This document shows positions 1 to 7,313 of a stretch of DNA of 64,000 nucleotides, in pieces. The notes below the pieces were generated by a model. The model did no database searches. It was not told the origin of the DNA and saw nothing but the letters and a program-made list of their open reading frames with translations. Source of the stretch: Bacteroides intestinalis (GTDB taxonomy: Bacteria > Bacteroidota > Bacteroidia > Bacteroidales > Bacteroidaceae); NCBI RefSeq assembly GCF_902364365.1, contig NZ_CABJDN010000006.1:372001-436000 (forward strand), in the 5' to 3' direction. Both the position numbers and the translations under genes were made by a program. Position 1 is the first letter of the stretch. Every line of letters starts with the position of its first letter.

Positions 1-127
1 TGTTTGCACCGGCAGATGCCTGCACATACACTGTATGACCTCTTTTCACCAACTCGGCTACTCCGGCAGGGGTCATTCCTACACGGTTCTCGTTGTTTTT
101 GATTTCCTTAGGTACTCCGATAATCAT
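1..127 (-). CDS. ald: alanine dehydrogenase, N-terminal part (cut by window edge)
   Basis: The minus strand from 127 reads [20 protein letters not shown] and continues with [15 protein letters not shown]. This is the conserved N-terminus of alanine dehydrogenase (AlaDH/PNT family), an NAD-dependent enzyme that interconverts L-alanine and pyruvate plus ammonia. Only about 42 residues are visible and the rest lies left of base 1. The [11 protein letters not shown] segment is diagnostic of AlaDH and of the related transhydrogenase alpha subunit. The MIIGVPKE start and the AGVAELV pattern favour alanine dehydrogenase. Confidence 0.85.
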   Translation of the reverse strand, partial: MIIGVPKEIKNNENRVGMTPAGVAELVKRGHTVYVQASAGAN

Positions 128-310
128 AACCTTACAATTTTAATTGGGGGTTAAACATGTCGCAATGTAGCGATTTCCGTGTTTCGATGTACTTTGGGAG
201 TAGGTGTTTTACAACAGTATTTTTATACAGGTTTTAATCTGAAATAATAGGATGCCCACTGAGTTTCAATATTTTGCTCAGGAGGTTGTTCATGTATGAA
301 TATGAAATGA

Positions 311-481
311 TTAGTGCCTGTACCAGTCATATCTTTTTTCCTGGTCATCTGTTTTGTTTTCTTTTTGCAGTTGCTTTTGTGCCTTGCGTAAACGACGTAT
401 GGTGATAATCATTATTATAAAGCCTATGGCAATAAGTATTGCTAAAACAAGGCATGTGTAGGTGAAAGTTGTATGGCTCAT
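311..481 (-). CDS. small single-pass membrane protein, 56 aa
   Basis: The minus strand reads a 56-residue protein starting MSHTTFTYTC. One hydrophobic helix (LVLAILIAIGFIIMIITI, about residues 11-28) is followed by a strongly basic stretch (RRLRKAQKQLQKENK) and a charged tail ending YDWYRH. This is a typical small inner-membrane protein with a cytoplasmic basic tail; I assign no function. A good Bacteroides promoter precedes it on the same strand (-33 TTG at 549-547, 19 bp, -7 TATCTTTG at 527-520), 39 bp before the start codon. It is divergent from the peptidase gene that starts at 629. Confidence 0.65.
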   Translation of the reverse strand: MSHTTFTYTCLVLAILIAIGFIIMIITIRRLRKAQKQLQKENKTDDQEKRYDWYRH

Positions 482-519
482 AGGTGTTTGTATAAGTGTT
501 TATTATATAGTTTGCGTTG

Positions 520-549
520 CAAAGATATGTCTTTTGGGGAATTATGCAA
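520..549 (-). promoter_or_regulatory. Bacteroides-type promoter for the small membrane protein
   Basis: On the minus strand, TTG at 549-547 is followed after 19 bp by TATCTTTG at 527-520. This fits the primary-sigma consensus TTTG-N19-TAnnTTTG of Bacteroides. The predicted transcript start is near 513, about 30 nt before the start codon at 481. Confidence 0.6.
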
Positions 550-592
550 GTACAATTATGATATTTATTGCGGCAAAGATGGGGATATTTTT

Positions 593-600
593 TATCTTTG
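593..600 (+). promoter_or_regulatory. -7 box (TATCTTTG) for the M23 peptidase gene
   Basis: TATCTTTG matches the TAnnTTTG -7 box and lies 28 bp before the ATG at 629. Transcription would start near 607. This excludes the longer in-frame start at 473 and supports the start at 629, where a signal peptide begins. Confidence 0.55.
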
Positions 601-628
601 CCTGCGTTTAAAAACAAAGATTACACCT

Positions 629-2302
629 ATGAATAGATATACCAAATCTACTATATATTTATCTTTTTTATTATTGTTCGGTGGAGTGCAGATTCCTGCT
701 GCTGTTCATGCACAGGATGCTACCTTTACTCCGCCTTTTGATTTCCCCATTACTTTTTCCGGGAACTTCGGCGAAATACGTGCCAATCACTTTCATGGCG
801 GACTGGATTTCAAAACAGGAGGTACTATCGGTAAACCGGTGCATGCCTTGGGCGAAGGATATATTTCGCGTATCCGTGTCACACATGGTTCGGGTTATGT
901 GCTCGATGTAGCCTATAATAATGGATATAAAACCATCAACCGACACCTTAGTGCCTTTGTGGGCGATGTAGCCCGTAGGGTAGAAGACTTGCAATATGAA
1001 AAGGAGTCATGGGAAGTGGAGATTACACCCGAACCGGGTGAATATCCTGTAAAGGCAGGGCAAGTTATCGCTCTGAGTGGTAACACCGGTTATTCTTTCG
1101 GTCCGCACCTGCACTTGGATATGTTTGAGGCGGATACGGACGATTATATCGACCCGTTACCCTTCTTTAAGAAGAAAGTGAAAGACAATACAGCTCCCCG
1201 TGCCGAAGGTATTATGCTCTTTCCACAGCCGGGCAGGGGAGTGGTGGGAGGAAACCAGAAGCATCGGGCCTTTCCTCTTAATCCCAAACAGCCGATTACC
1301 GCCTGGGGACTGATAGGTTCAGCTATTCGTGCCTATGATTATATGGACGGAGTGAGCAATCGTTACGGAGTACATACTGTCATTCTGGAAGTAGATAGTG
1401 TGGAAGTATTCCGTAGTGTGGTAGACCGTTTCTCGGAAAACGAAAACCGGATGATAAATTCGTGGACGTATGGGCAGTATATGAAGTCTTTCATCGAGCC
1501 TGGAAATACATTGCGTATGCTGCATGCTTCCAATGGTAACCGGGGATTGATTGAGATCAATGAAGAACGCCCCTATCACTTTGTATATACACTGAAAGAT
1601 GCATTGGGAAACACCTCAAAGGTGCGTTTTACCGTACATGGAAAGCGTACGGAAATGAAACCTGTGGAACATCGGGAGAAATATATTTTCCATTGGGATA
1701 AGGTGAACATCCTGCAAGAACCTGGCCTGAATCTGGTTATCCCCCGGGGAATGCTCTATGACGACGCATACCTGAACTATACCGTACGGGCTGATAGTGG
1801 GGATATCGCTTTCACCTATCAGTTGAATGATACACGCATACCTTTGCATGGTCGTTGCGAATTAAGTATCGGATTGCGCCGCCGTCCGTTAGAAGATATG
1901 ACGAAATATTATGTGGCAGGTGTGGCTAGCCGTGGTAAGAAGTATAGTATCGGTGGTAAATATGAAGATGGTTTCATGAAAACCACTATCCGTGAATTGG
2001 GTACTTACACTGTTGCCATTGATACCGTACCGCCTAAAATTACTCCGCTTAATCCGAAACAATGGGGAAGTACAGGGCGCATCGTATTCAAAGCAAAAGA
2101 TGAAGAGACCGGTATCAGCAGTTACCGCGGAACCATAGACGGCAAGTATGCCTTGTTTGGCAAACCCAATTCCATCAGTGGGAATCTGGTGTGCGAACTC
2201 GACTCGAATCATGTAAAAAAGGGAGGCAAACATGTTGTGGAAATGACTGTAACGGATGGATGTGGGAATCAGACAACAGAAAAGTTTGAGTTTGTCTGGT
2301 AA
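629..2302 (+). CDS. secreted M23 (LytM-type) peptidase family protein
   Basis: The 557-residue protein begins with a signal peptide (MNRYTKSTIYLSFLLLFGG, cleavage near VHAQ). An M23 metallopeptidase domain lies at about residues 40-175. Zinc-ligand motifs are visible: HFHGGLD near residue 54 and GPHLHLD near residue 159. M23 enzymes cleave peptide cross-links in peptidoglycan, so it probably acts in the periplasm. Residues 180-557 form a long region that I do not recognise, probably beta-rich; its role is unknown. The start at 629 was chosen because the -7 box is at 593-600 and the signal peptide begins there. The upstream in-frame extension carries no conserved feature. Confidence 0.85.
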   Translation: MNRYTKSTIYLSFLLLFGGVQIPAAVHAQDATFTPPFDFPITFSGNFGEIRANHFHGGLDFKTGGTIGKPVHALGEGYISRIRVTHGSGYVLDVAYNNGYKTINRHLSAFVGDVARRVEDLQYEKESWEVEITPEPGEYPVKAGQVIALSGNTGYSFGPHLHLDMFEADTDDYIDPLPFFKKKVKDNTAPRAEGIMLFPQPGRGVVGGNQKHRAFPLNPKQPITAWGLIGSAIRAYDYMDGVSNRYGVHTVILEVDSVEVFRSVVDRFSENENRMINSWTYGQYMKSFIEPGNTLRMLHASNGNRGLIEINEERPYHFVYTLKDALGNTSKVRFTVHGKRTEMKPVEHREKYIFHWDKVNILQEPGLNLVIPRGMLYDDAYLNYTVRADSGDIAFTYQLNDTRIPLHGRCELSIGLRRRPLEDMTKYYVAGVASRGKKYSIGGKYEDGFMKTTIRELGTYTVAIDTVPPKITPLNPKQWGSTGRIVFKAKDEETGISSYRGTIDGKYALFGKPNSISGNLVCELDSNHVKKGGKHVVEMTVTDGCGNQTTEKFEFVW

Positions 2303-2325
2303 ATACCCCCGTGTCTGAACCCTGT

Positions 2326-2400
2326 CATCTCCGTACCATCTCCGTATCTATAACTACGGACTTGACACGGACTTGGTACGGAGTTGATACGGACTTGGTA
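2326..2400. repeat. word-repeat palindrome A (11-bp unit, 2 + 4 copies)
   Basis: Starting 24 bp after the M23 stop codon, two tandem 11-mers (CATCTCCGTAC at 2326, CATCTCCGTAT at 2337) face four tandem 11-mers on the other arm. These are TACGGACTTGA at 2355, CACGGACTTGG at 2366, TACGGAGTTGA at 2377 and TACGGACTTGG at 2388. The two arms are inverse complements with a few mismatches, so the transcript could fold in several registers. No T-run follows. See the finding on this element class. Confidence 0.85.
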
Positions 2401-2450
2401 GGTAGCGGCTTATGTGCGACATTTGATTTAATAATTAATATAACTGAAGT

Positions 2451-4094
2451 ATGAAAAGTAAAAGACTGACTCTTTCCGTCTTAGGTATGGTGGTAGCCGT
2501 GGCAAATGCATTGGCTTGTACCAATCTTATTGTAGGTAAAAATGCCTCTACAGACGGTTCTACCATCGTTTCTTATTCTGCCGACTCCTACGGGTTGTTC
2601 GGTGAGTTATATCATTACCCTGCCGGTGTACATAAGAAAGGCACTCTGATGGATGTACATGAGTGGGATACCGGCAAATATCTGGGCCGGATAGAGCAAG
2701 CCCGCCAGACTTACAATGTTATTGGGAACATCAACGAATTCCAGCTTACTATTGCCGAGACTACTTTCGGCGGTCGTCCGGAGTTGGTGGATACCACCGG
2801 TATTATTGATTACGGCAGTCTGATTTACTTGGGATTGCAACGTGCCCGTACTGCCCGTGAAGCCATTAAGGTGATGACCGATCTTGTACAGGAATACGGC
2901 TATTACAGCAGTGGTGAGTCTTTCACTATTGCCGATCCTAATGAGATCTGGATTATGGAAATGATAGGTAAAGGTCCCGGTGTGCGTGGTGCTGTATGGG
3001 TAGCTGTACGTATTCCGGATGATTGCATCTCTGCTCATGCCAACCAATCCCGTATCCACCAGTTCGATATGAACGACAAGAATAATTGTCTTTATTCTTC
3101 CGATGTGATTTCTTTTGCCCGCGAAAAAGGTTACTTTACCGGCGTGAATAAGGATTTCAGTTTTGCAGATGCATATGCTCCTCTGGATTTCGGTGCACGC
3201 CGCTACTGTGAAGCCCGTGTATGGAGCTATTTCAATATGTTTACCGATCGCGGAGAAGAATTCCTTCCGTATATAGAAGGTAAAACAGATCAGCCAATGC
3301 CGCTTTATCTGAAAGCAAACCGCAAAATCTCCGTACAGGATGTGAAGAATGCCATGCGCGACCATTATGAAGGTACTCCGCTGGATATCAGCAAGGATTT
3401 CGGTGCAGGCCCTTACCACACACCTTATCGTCTTTCTCCGCTTTCTTTCAAGGTGAACGACCAGGAATATTTTAATGAACGTCCTATTTCTACTCAGCAG
3501 TCCGGCTTTGTTTTTGTATCTCAGATGCGTTCTTCTATGCCTGACGCTATCGGTGGTGTACTTTGGTTCGGTACGGATGATGCCAATATGACGGTGTTCA
3601 CACCTGTATATTGCTGCACGGATAAAGTGCCTGTATGCTACTCACGCGTAGATGGTGCCGACTATATCACTTTCTCCTGGAATTCTTCTTTCTGGATTTT
3701 CAATTGGGTGGCGAATATGGTTTATCCTCGCTATGATCTGATGATTGAGGATGTACGTGCAAGCCAGTCGGAAATGGAAACTACTTTCAATGATGCGCAG
3801 GAAGGTATTGAATCTGCTGCATCCAAACTGTATGCCAAAGATCCTGCCCAGGCTAAAGCATTCCTGACTAACTATACCAATATGACTGCACAAAGCACAC
3901 TCGATACTTGGAAACGTCTGGGTGAATTCCTTATCGTAAAATACAACGATGGTGTAGTGAAGCGTATGAAAGATGGTAAGTTCGAACGTAATTCCATCGG
4001 TCAGCCGGCTGGTGTGATACGTCCCGGATACCCGAAAGAATTCCTGGAAGAGTATGTAAAACAAACCGGTGACCGCTATAAAATGCCGGAATAA
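2451..4094 (+). CDS. C69 family dipeptidase (secreted Ntn hydrolase)
   Basis: The 547-residue protein is a peptidase family C69 (PepD-like) member. After a hydrophobic leader comes ALACTNLIVGKNASTDGST, the family's signature N-terminus. Cys23 would be the N-terminal nucleophile once the leader is removed. Further family-like segments are GESFTIADPNEIWIMEMIG (about residues 158-176) and SAHANQSRI, which resemble the substrate pocket of these acyl-transfer or dipeptidase enzymes. The expected activity is dipeptide hydrolysis in the periplasm or at the envelope. The -LAC- context also resembles a lipobox, so lipidation of the same cysteine cannot be excluded from sequence alone. It appears to be transcribed alone. 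Confidence 0.85.
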   Translation: MKSKRLTLSVLGMVVAVANALACTNLIVGKNASTDGSTIVSYSADSYGLFGELYHYPAGVHKKGTLMDVHEWDTGKYLGRIEQARQTYNVIGNINEFQLTIAETTFGGRPELVDTTGIIDYGSLIYLGLQRARTAREAIKVMTDLVQEYGYYSSGESFTIADPNEIWIMEMIGKGPGVRGAVWVAVRIPDDCISAHANQSRIHQFDMNDKNNCLYSSDVISFAREKGYFTGVNKDFSFADAYAPLDFGARRYCEARVWSYFNMFTDRGEEFLPYIEGKTDQPMPLYLKANRKISVQDVKNAMRDHYEGTPLDISKDFGAGPYHTPYRLSPLSFKVNDQEYFNERPISTQQSGFVFVSQMRSSMPDAIGGVLWFGTDDANMTVFTPVYCCTDKVPVCYSRVDGADYITFSWNSSFWIFNWVANMVYPRYDLMIEDVRASQSEMETTFNDAQEGIESAASKLYAKDPAQAKAFLTNYTNMTAQSTLDTWKRLGEFLIVKYNDGVVKRMKDGKFERNSIGQPAGVIRPGYPKEFLEEYVKQTGDRYKMPE

Positions 4095-4196
4095 TGCCCT
4101 GTTGCAGATTTCACAGGAACTTCATTTCTCCTGTGAAATCTGTACAATACAGTGTAAATCTTTCATGAAAATGTAGGATATTTGAACTTATTCGCC

Positions 4197-4204
4197 TACA
4201 TTTG
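4197..4204 (+). promoter_or_regulatory. -7 box (TACATTTG) for the phosphohexomutase gene
   Basis: TACATTTG lies 51 bp upstream of the ATG at 4255, so transcription would start near 4211. I do not see a clear -33 TTG at the usual spacing. Confidence 0.5.
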
Positions 4205-4254
4205 TGTCTTACAAATAACAGATATATTTTAACCTCTAAAATAACAATAATTAT

Positions 4255-5997
4255 ATGGAGAATCAGGAACTTATCAAACAGGTAACTGAGAAAGCCCAGA
4301 GATGGCTCACCCCGGCTTATGATGCCGAAACTCAGGCGGAAGTGAAACGCATGTTGGAGAACGAAGATAAAACCGAGCTGATAGATTGCTTTTATAAGGA
4401 TTTGGAATTCGGAACAGGTGGTTTGCGCGGTATCATGGGTGCAGGAACCAATCGTATGAATATTTACACGGTAGGTGCTGCTACACAGGGACTTTCCAAC
4501 TATCTGAACAAATGCTTCAAGGATAAAGAACAGATTTCTGTAGTGGTAGGTTATGACTGCCGTAACAACAGCGATAAGTTTGCTCAGATTTCTGCAGATA
4601 TTTTCTCTGCAAACGGTATTAAAGTATATCTCTTCGATGATTTGCGTCCTACACCGGAAGTTTCTTTTGCTATCCGTCACTTCGGTTGCCAAAGTGGTAT
4701 CAATATCACTGCAAGCCATAATCCGAGAGAATACAACGGTTATAAGGCTTATTGGGATGATGGTGCACAGGTACTTGCTCCGCACGATACCGCTATCATT
4801 GATGAAGTAAATAAGGTGACAGTAGCTGACATTAAGTTTAAGGGTAATAAAGACCTGATTCAGATTATCGGTGCTGATGTGGATAAGATCTATCTGGATA
4901 TGGTTCATTCTATTTCTATCGATCCGGAAGTGATCAAACGTCAGAAAGATCTCAGCATTGTTTATACTCCTCTGCATGGTGCAGGCCGTGTATTGATTCC
5001 TGCTTCTCTGAAAGAATGGGGATTTGAAAATGTAAATTGTGTACCCGAGCAGATGGTGAAGGATGGTAATTTCCCGACAGTGGTATCTCCTAATCCGGAA
5101 AATGCTGAGGCACTTTCTATGGCTATCGCTTTGGCGAAGAAGATCGATGCTGATATCGTAATGGCCAGCGACCCCGATGCTGACCGTGTAGGTATGGCTT
5201 GTAAAGATGATAAGGGTGAGTGGGTACTTATCAATGGTAACCAGACTTGTCTGATCTTCCTGTATTATATCATCAAGAACCGTATTGCAATGGGTAAGAT
5301 GCAGCCGAATGACTTCATTGTGAAGACCATTGTAACTACTGAACTTATTAAGGCTGTAGCTGATAAGAATAAGATTGAAATGCGTGATTGCTACACTGGT
5401 TTTAAGTGGATCGCACGTGAAATCCGTTTGAGCGAAGGTAAGCAGCAATACATCGGTGGTGGTGAAGAGAGCTATGGTTTCTTGGCAGAAGACTTTGTTC
5501 GTGATAAAGATGCCGTTTCTGCTTGTTCACTGCTGGCTGAGATCTGTGCATGGGCTAAGGATCAGGGCAAGACACTGTATGACGTGCTGATGGATATCTA
5601 CGTAGAATATAGTTTCTCTAAAGAAACGACTGTAAACGTAGTGAAACCCGGTAAGAGCGGTGCAGATGAAATCAAAGCCATGATGGATAATTTCCGTGCT
5701 AACCCGCCGAAGGAAATCGGAGGTTCACCTGTTAAACTGATCAAGGATTATAAGACGTTGAAGATTACTGATGCCCAGGGAAAGGTTAGTGAACTGGATA
5801 TGCCGGAAGCTTCAAATGTGCTTCAATACTTCACAGAAGACGGTACAAAGATTTCTGTTCGTCCGTCAGGTACTGAACCGAAAATTAAGTTCTACATTGA
5901 GGTGAAGGGTGAAATGGGTTGTCCGAAATGTTATGCCAGTGCTGATGCGGAAGCAGAAGAGAAAGTGGTAGCAGTACGCAAGTCACTCGGTATTTGA
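4255..5997 (+). CDS. phosphoglucomutase/phosphomannomutase (alpha-D-phosphohexomutase)
   Basis: The 580-residue protein contains all four landmarks of the superfamily. The phosphoserine loop TASHNPREYNGYK is near residue 152. The metal-binding loop DPDADRVG is near residue 305. The sugar-binding loop GGGEESYGF is near residue 403, and the phosphate-binding loop RPSGTEPKIKFYIEV lies near the C-terminus. The length and the NPREYNGYK variant fit the PGM2-like cytosolic group, which interconverts hexose 1- and 6-phosphates and often pentose phosphates. It has its own promoter and is followed by a stem-loop terminator at 6027. The next gene, nudC, is convergent. Confidence 0.92.
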   Translation: MENQELIKQVTEKAQRWLTPAYDAETQAEVKRMLENEDKTELIDCFYKDLEFGTGGLRGIMGAGTNRMNIYTVGAATQGLSNYLNKCFKDKEQISVVVGYDCRNNSDKFAQISADIFSANGIKVYLFDDLRPTPEVSFAIRHFGCQSGINITASHNPREYNGYKAYWDDGAQVLAPHDTAIIDEVNKVTVADIKFKGNKDLIQIIGADVDKIYLDMVHSISIDPEVIKRQKDLSIVYTPLHGAGRVLIPASLKEWGFENVNCVPEQMVKDGNFPTVVSPNPENAEALSMAIALAKKIDADIVMASDPDADRVGMACKDDKGEWVLINGNQTCLIFLYYIIKNRIAMGKMQPNDFIVKTIVTTELIKAVADKNKIEMRDCYTGFKWIAREIRLSEGKQQYIGGGEESYGFLAEDFVRDKDAVSACSLLAEICAWAKDQGKTLYDVLMDIYVEYSFSKETTVNVVKPGKSGADEIKAMMDNFRANPPKEIGGSPVKLIKDYKTLKITDAQGKVSELDMPEASNVLQYFTEDGTKISVRPSGTEPKIKFYIEVKGEMGCPKCYASADAEAEEKVVAVRKSLGI

Positions 5998-6026
5998 GAA
6001 AGATAAACTGCTGATAGGCAGAAGGG

Positions 6027-6067
6027 AAGGTGTAATCCTGCGAAGGGTTGCACCTTTTCTGTTTTTT
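6027..6067 (+). terminator. intrinsic terminator after the phosphohexomutase gene
   Basis: AAGGTGTAA at 6027-6035 pairs with TTGCACCTT at 6048-6056 with one mismatch. It is followed by TTTCTGTTTTTT. The site lies 30 bp after the stop codon. Confidence 0.75.
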
Positions 6068-6191
6068 ATCCGTTAGCGTGGACATTCTTTCCGCTTTAAG
6101 GTTCTTTTGCTTTCTTTAAGTCAACTCTGAAATCATTCTCTGTTAAATGCCGTTTTATATGCAACGTATAAACCTAACCTAAACCTTAGTT

Positions 6192-6457
6192 AATATCCAT
6201 CAGGATGGTAGAAGGGGATTTTGGCAATTAGTGGCGTAAGAACGTTTTCAATAGTGAAAGCACCAGTTGATATAAATTGCCATTATCCTCTTTTGTTTCT
6301 GATGGATATATTTAGAATGATTTGATGAAGGTCGGATGACCGGGAGATGAGAAGATATACAGATTGCGGTTGCATGCTAATTGGTTGATGTGAATGAGAG
6401 TCGTTTCATTCGTAGTTGTTCGTTTGTTGAATGCATGTCCTCCGCAATCTGTTTTTA
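6192..6457 (+). ncRNA. candidate structured RNA: two large hairpins with terminal T-run
   Basis: The 480-bp gap between convergent genes holds two long inverted repeats. In the first, ATATCCATCAG at 6193-6203 pairs with CTGATGGATAT at 6299-6309. Inside it, GGGGATTTTGGCAATT at 6214-6229 pairs with AATTGCCATTATCCTC at 6275-6290 (13 of 16). The second has CAGATTGCGG at 6360-6369 pairing perfectly with CCGCAATCTG at 6442-6451 and is followed by TTTTTATTTG. The second hairpin plus T-run looks like a terminator on the plus strand. I find no TAnnTTTG promoter nearby, so an RNA is plausible but unproven. A small decayed inverted-repeat mobile element is the alternative. Confidence 0.35.
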
Positions 6458-6476
6458 TTTGAATGTTTTTTGTCTT

Positions 6477-7280
6477 TTAATTATTGCTTAGCCACCAGTC
6501 TATCATCTTTCGTGCTATGCTCAATTTCCGTGGAATTTCCGGCATATTTTCTTTCGAATAGAATGCTCCGGCACTGAGTTCGTCTTTTTGCAACTTGATT
6601 TCTCCACTTTCATAATCGGCAATAAAACCTACCATTAATCCGCTGGGATAGGGCCAGGGTTGGTTGCCGAAATAAGTGATATTCTTCACTCGCAATCCGG
6701 TTTCTTCCATTACTTCACGTTGTACACATTGTTCCAGAGTTTCCCCTACCTCAAGAAAACCGGCTACCAGGCCATAGAATGTTCCGCGGAAGTTATGGGC
6801 ATGTACCAGTAAGATTTCTTCTCCACGACGTATCAACACGATGATAGCTGTGGAGATGGGAGGATATATTTCGTAGGCACACGAAGGACACTTTTTCATG
6901 ATAGGTGTCTTGTGTTCCGTAGGCATGCCACATGCAGGACAAAAACGGCTGTGTTGATCCCAATACAATATTTGATATGCTTTACCGGCAGCTTTATATT
7001 CATCCAAGGTGATATATTCATAGGAGCCCCGGAGATTGACCATAACCCATTCTTCCGTTTCCACAACGAGTTGTTCGATGGCGAATGTGTGTACCATTTC
7101 ATCCGTAGGTAGAAATACTTCGTGAATCGTACTACCTGCACCGGGATTCAACGGTAGTTCTGTACCATAAGGTACACTGTATTTTATTTCTCCTTTTTCT
7201 GTTTTCTCTTTTTTCAGCAGCAGTTGGTCTTTAAAAAAGACGAACCACTGCGTAGGGTTTTGGTTTTTACTATTCTCCAT
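6477..7280 (-). CDS. nudC: NAD(+)/NADH pyrophosphatase (Nudix hydrolase)
   Basis: The 267-residue protein has the NudC layout. A variable N-terminal domain is followed by a four-cysteine zinc ribbon (CPACGMPTEHK then CPSC, about residues 114-133). The Nudix box GFLEVGETLEQCVQREVMEE follows at about residues 176-196. The NudC-specific motif QPWPYPSGLM, the analogue of SQPWPFPxS, comes just after it. The family splits NADH into NMNH and AMP and removes NAD caps from RNA. The gene starts 33 bp after the stop codon of the hybrid kinase upstream (minus strand) and probably shares its transcript. It converges on the phosphohexomutase gene. Confidence 0.92.
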   Translation of the reverse strand: MENSKNQNPTQWFVFFKDQLLLKKEKTEKGEIKYSVPYGTELPLNPGAGSTIHEVFLPTDEMVHTFAIEQLVVETEEWVMVNLRGSYEYITLDEYKAAGKAYQILYWDQHSRFCPACGMPTEHKTPIMKKCPSCAYEIYPPISTAIIVLIRRGEEILLVHAHNFRGTFYGLVAGFLEVGETLEQCVQREVMEETGLRVKNITYFGNQPWPYPSGLMVGFIADYESGEIKLQKDELSAGAFYSKENMPEIPRKLSIARKMIDWWLSNN

Positions 7281-7313
7281 TCCTTATAAAATATCTGTTT
7301 AAAAGATTATATA

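Noticed and set aside
473..628. Upstream extension of the M23 peptidase to a start at 473
   Set aside because: The extension lies across the divergent promoter region, precedes the -7 box at 593, and would place the signal peptide internally.
4111..5448. 445-codon open frame antisense to the phosphohexomutase gene
   Set aside because: Low-complexity composition rich in Ile/His/Thr/Cys, no recognisable domain, and a strong known gene on the other strand. It is a shadow frame caused by codon bias.
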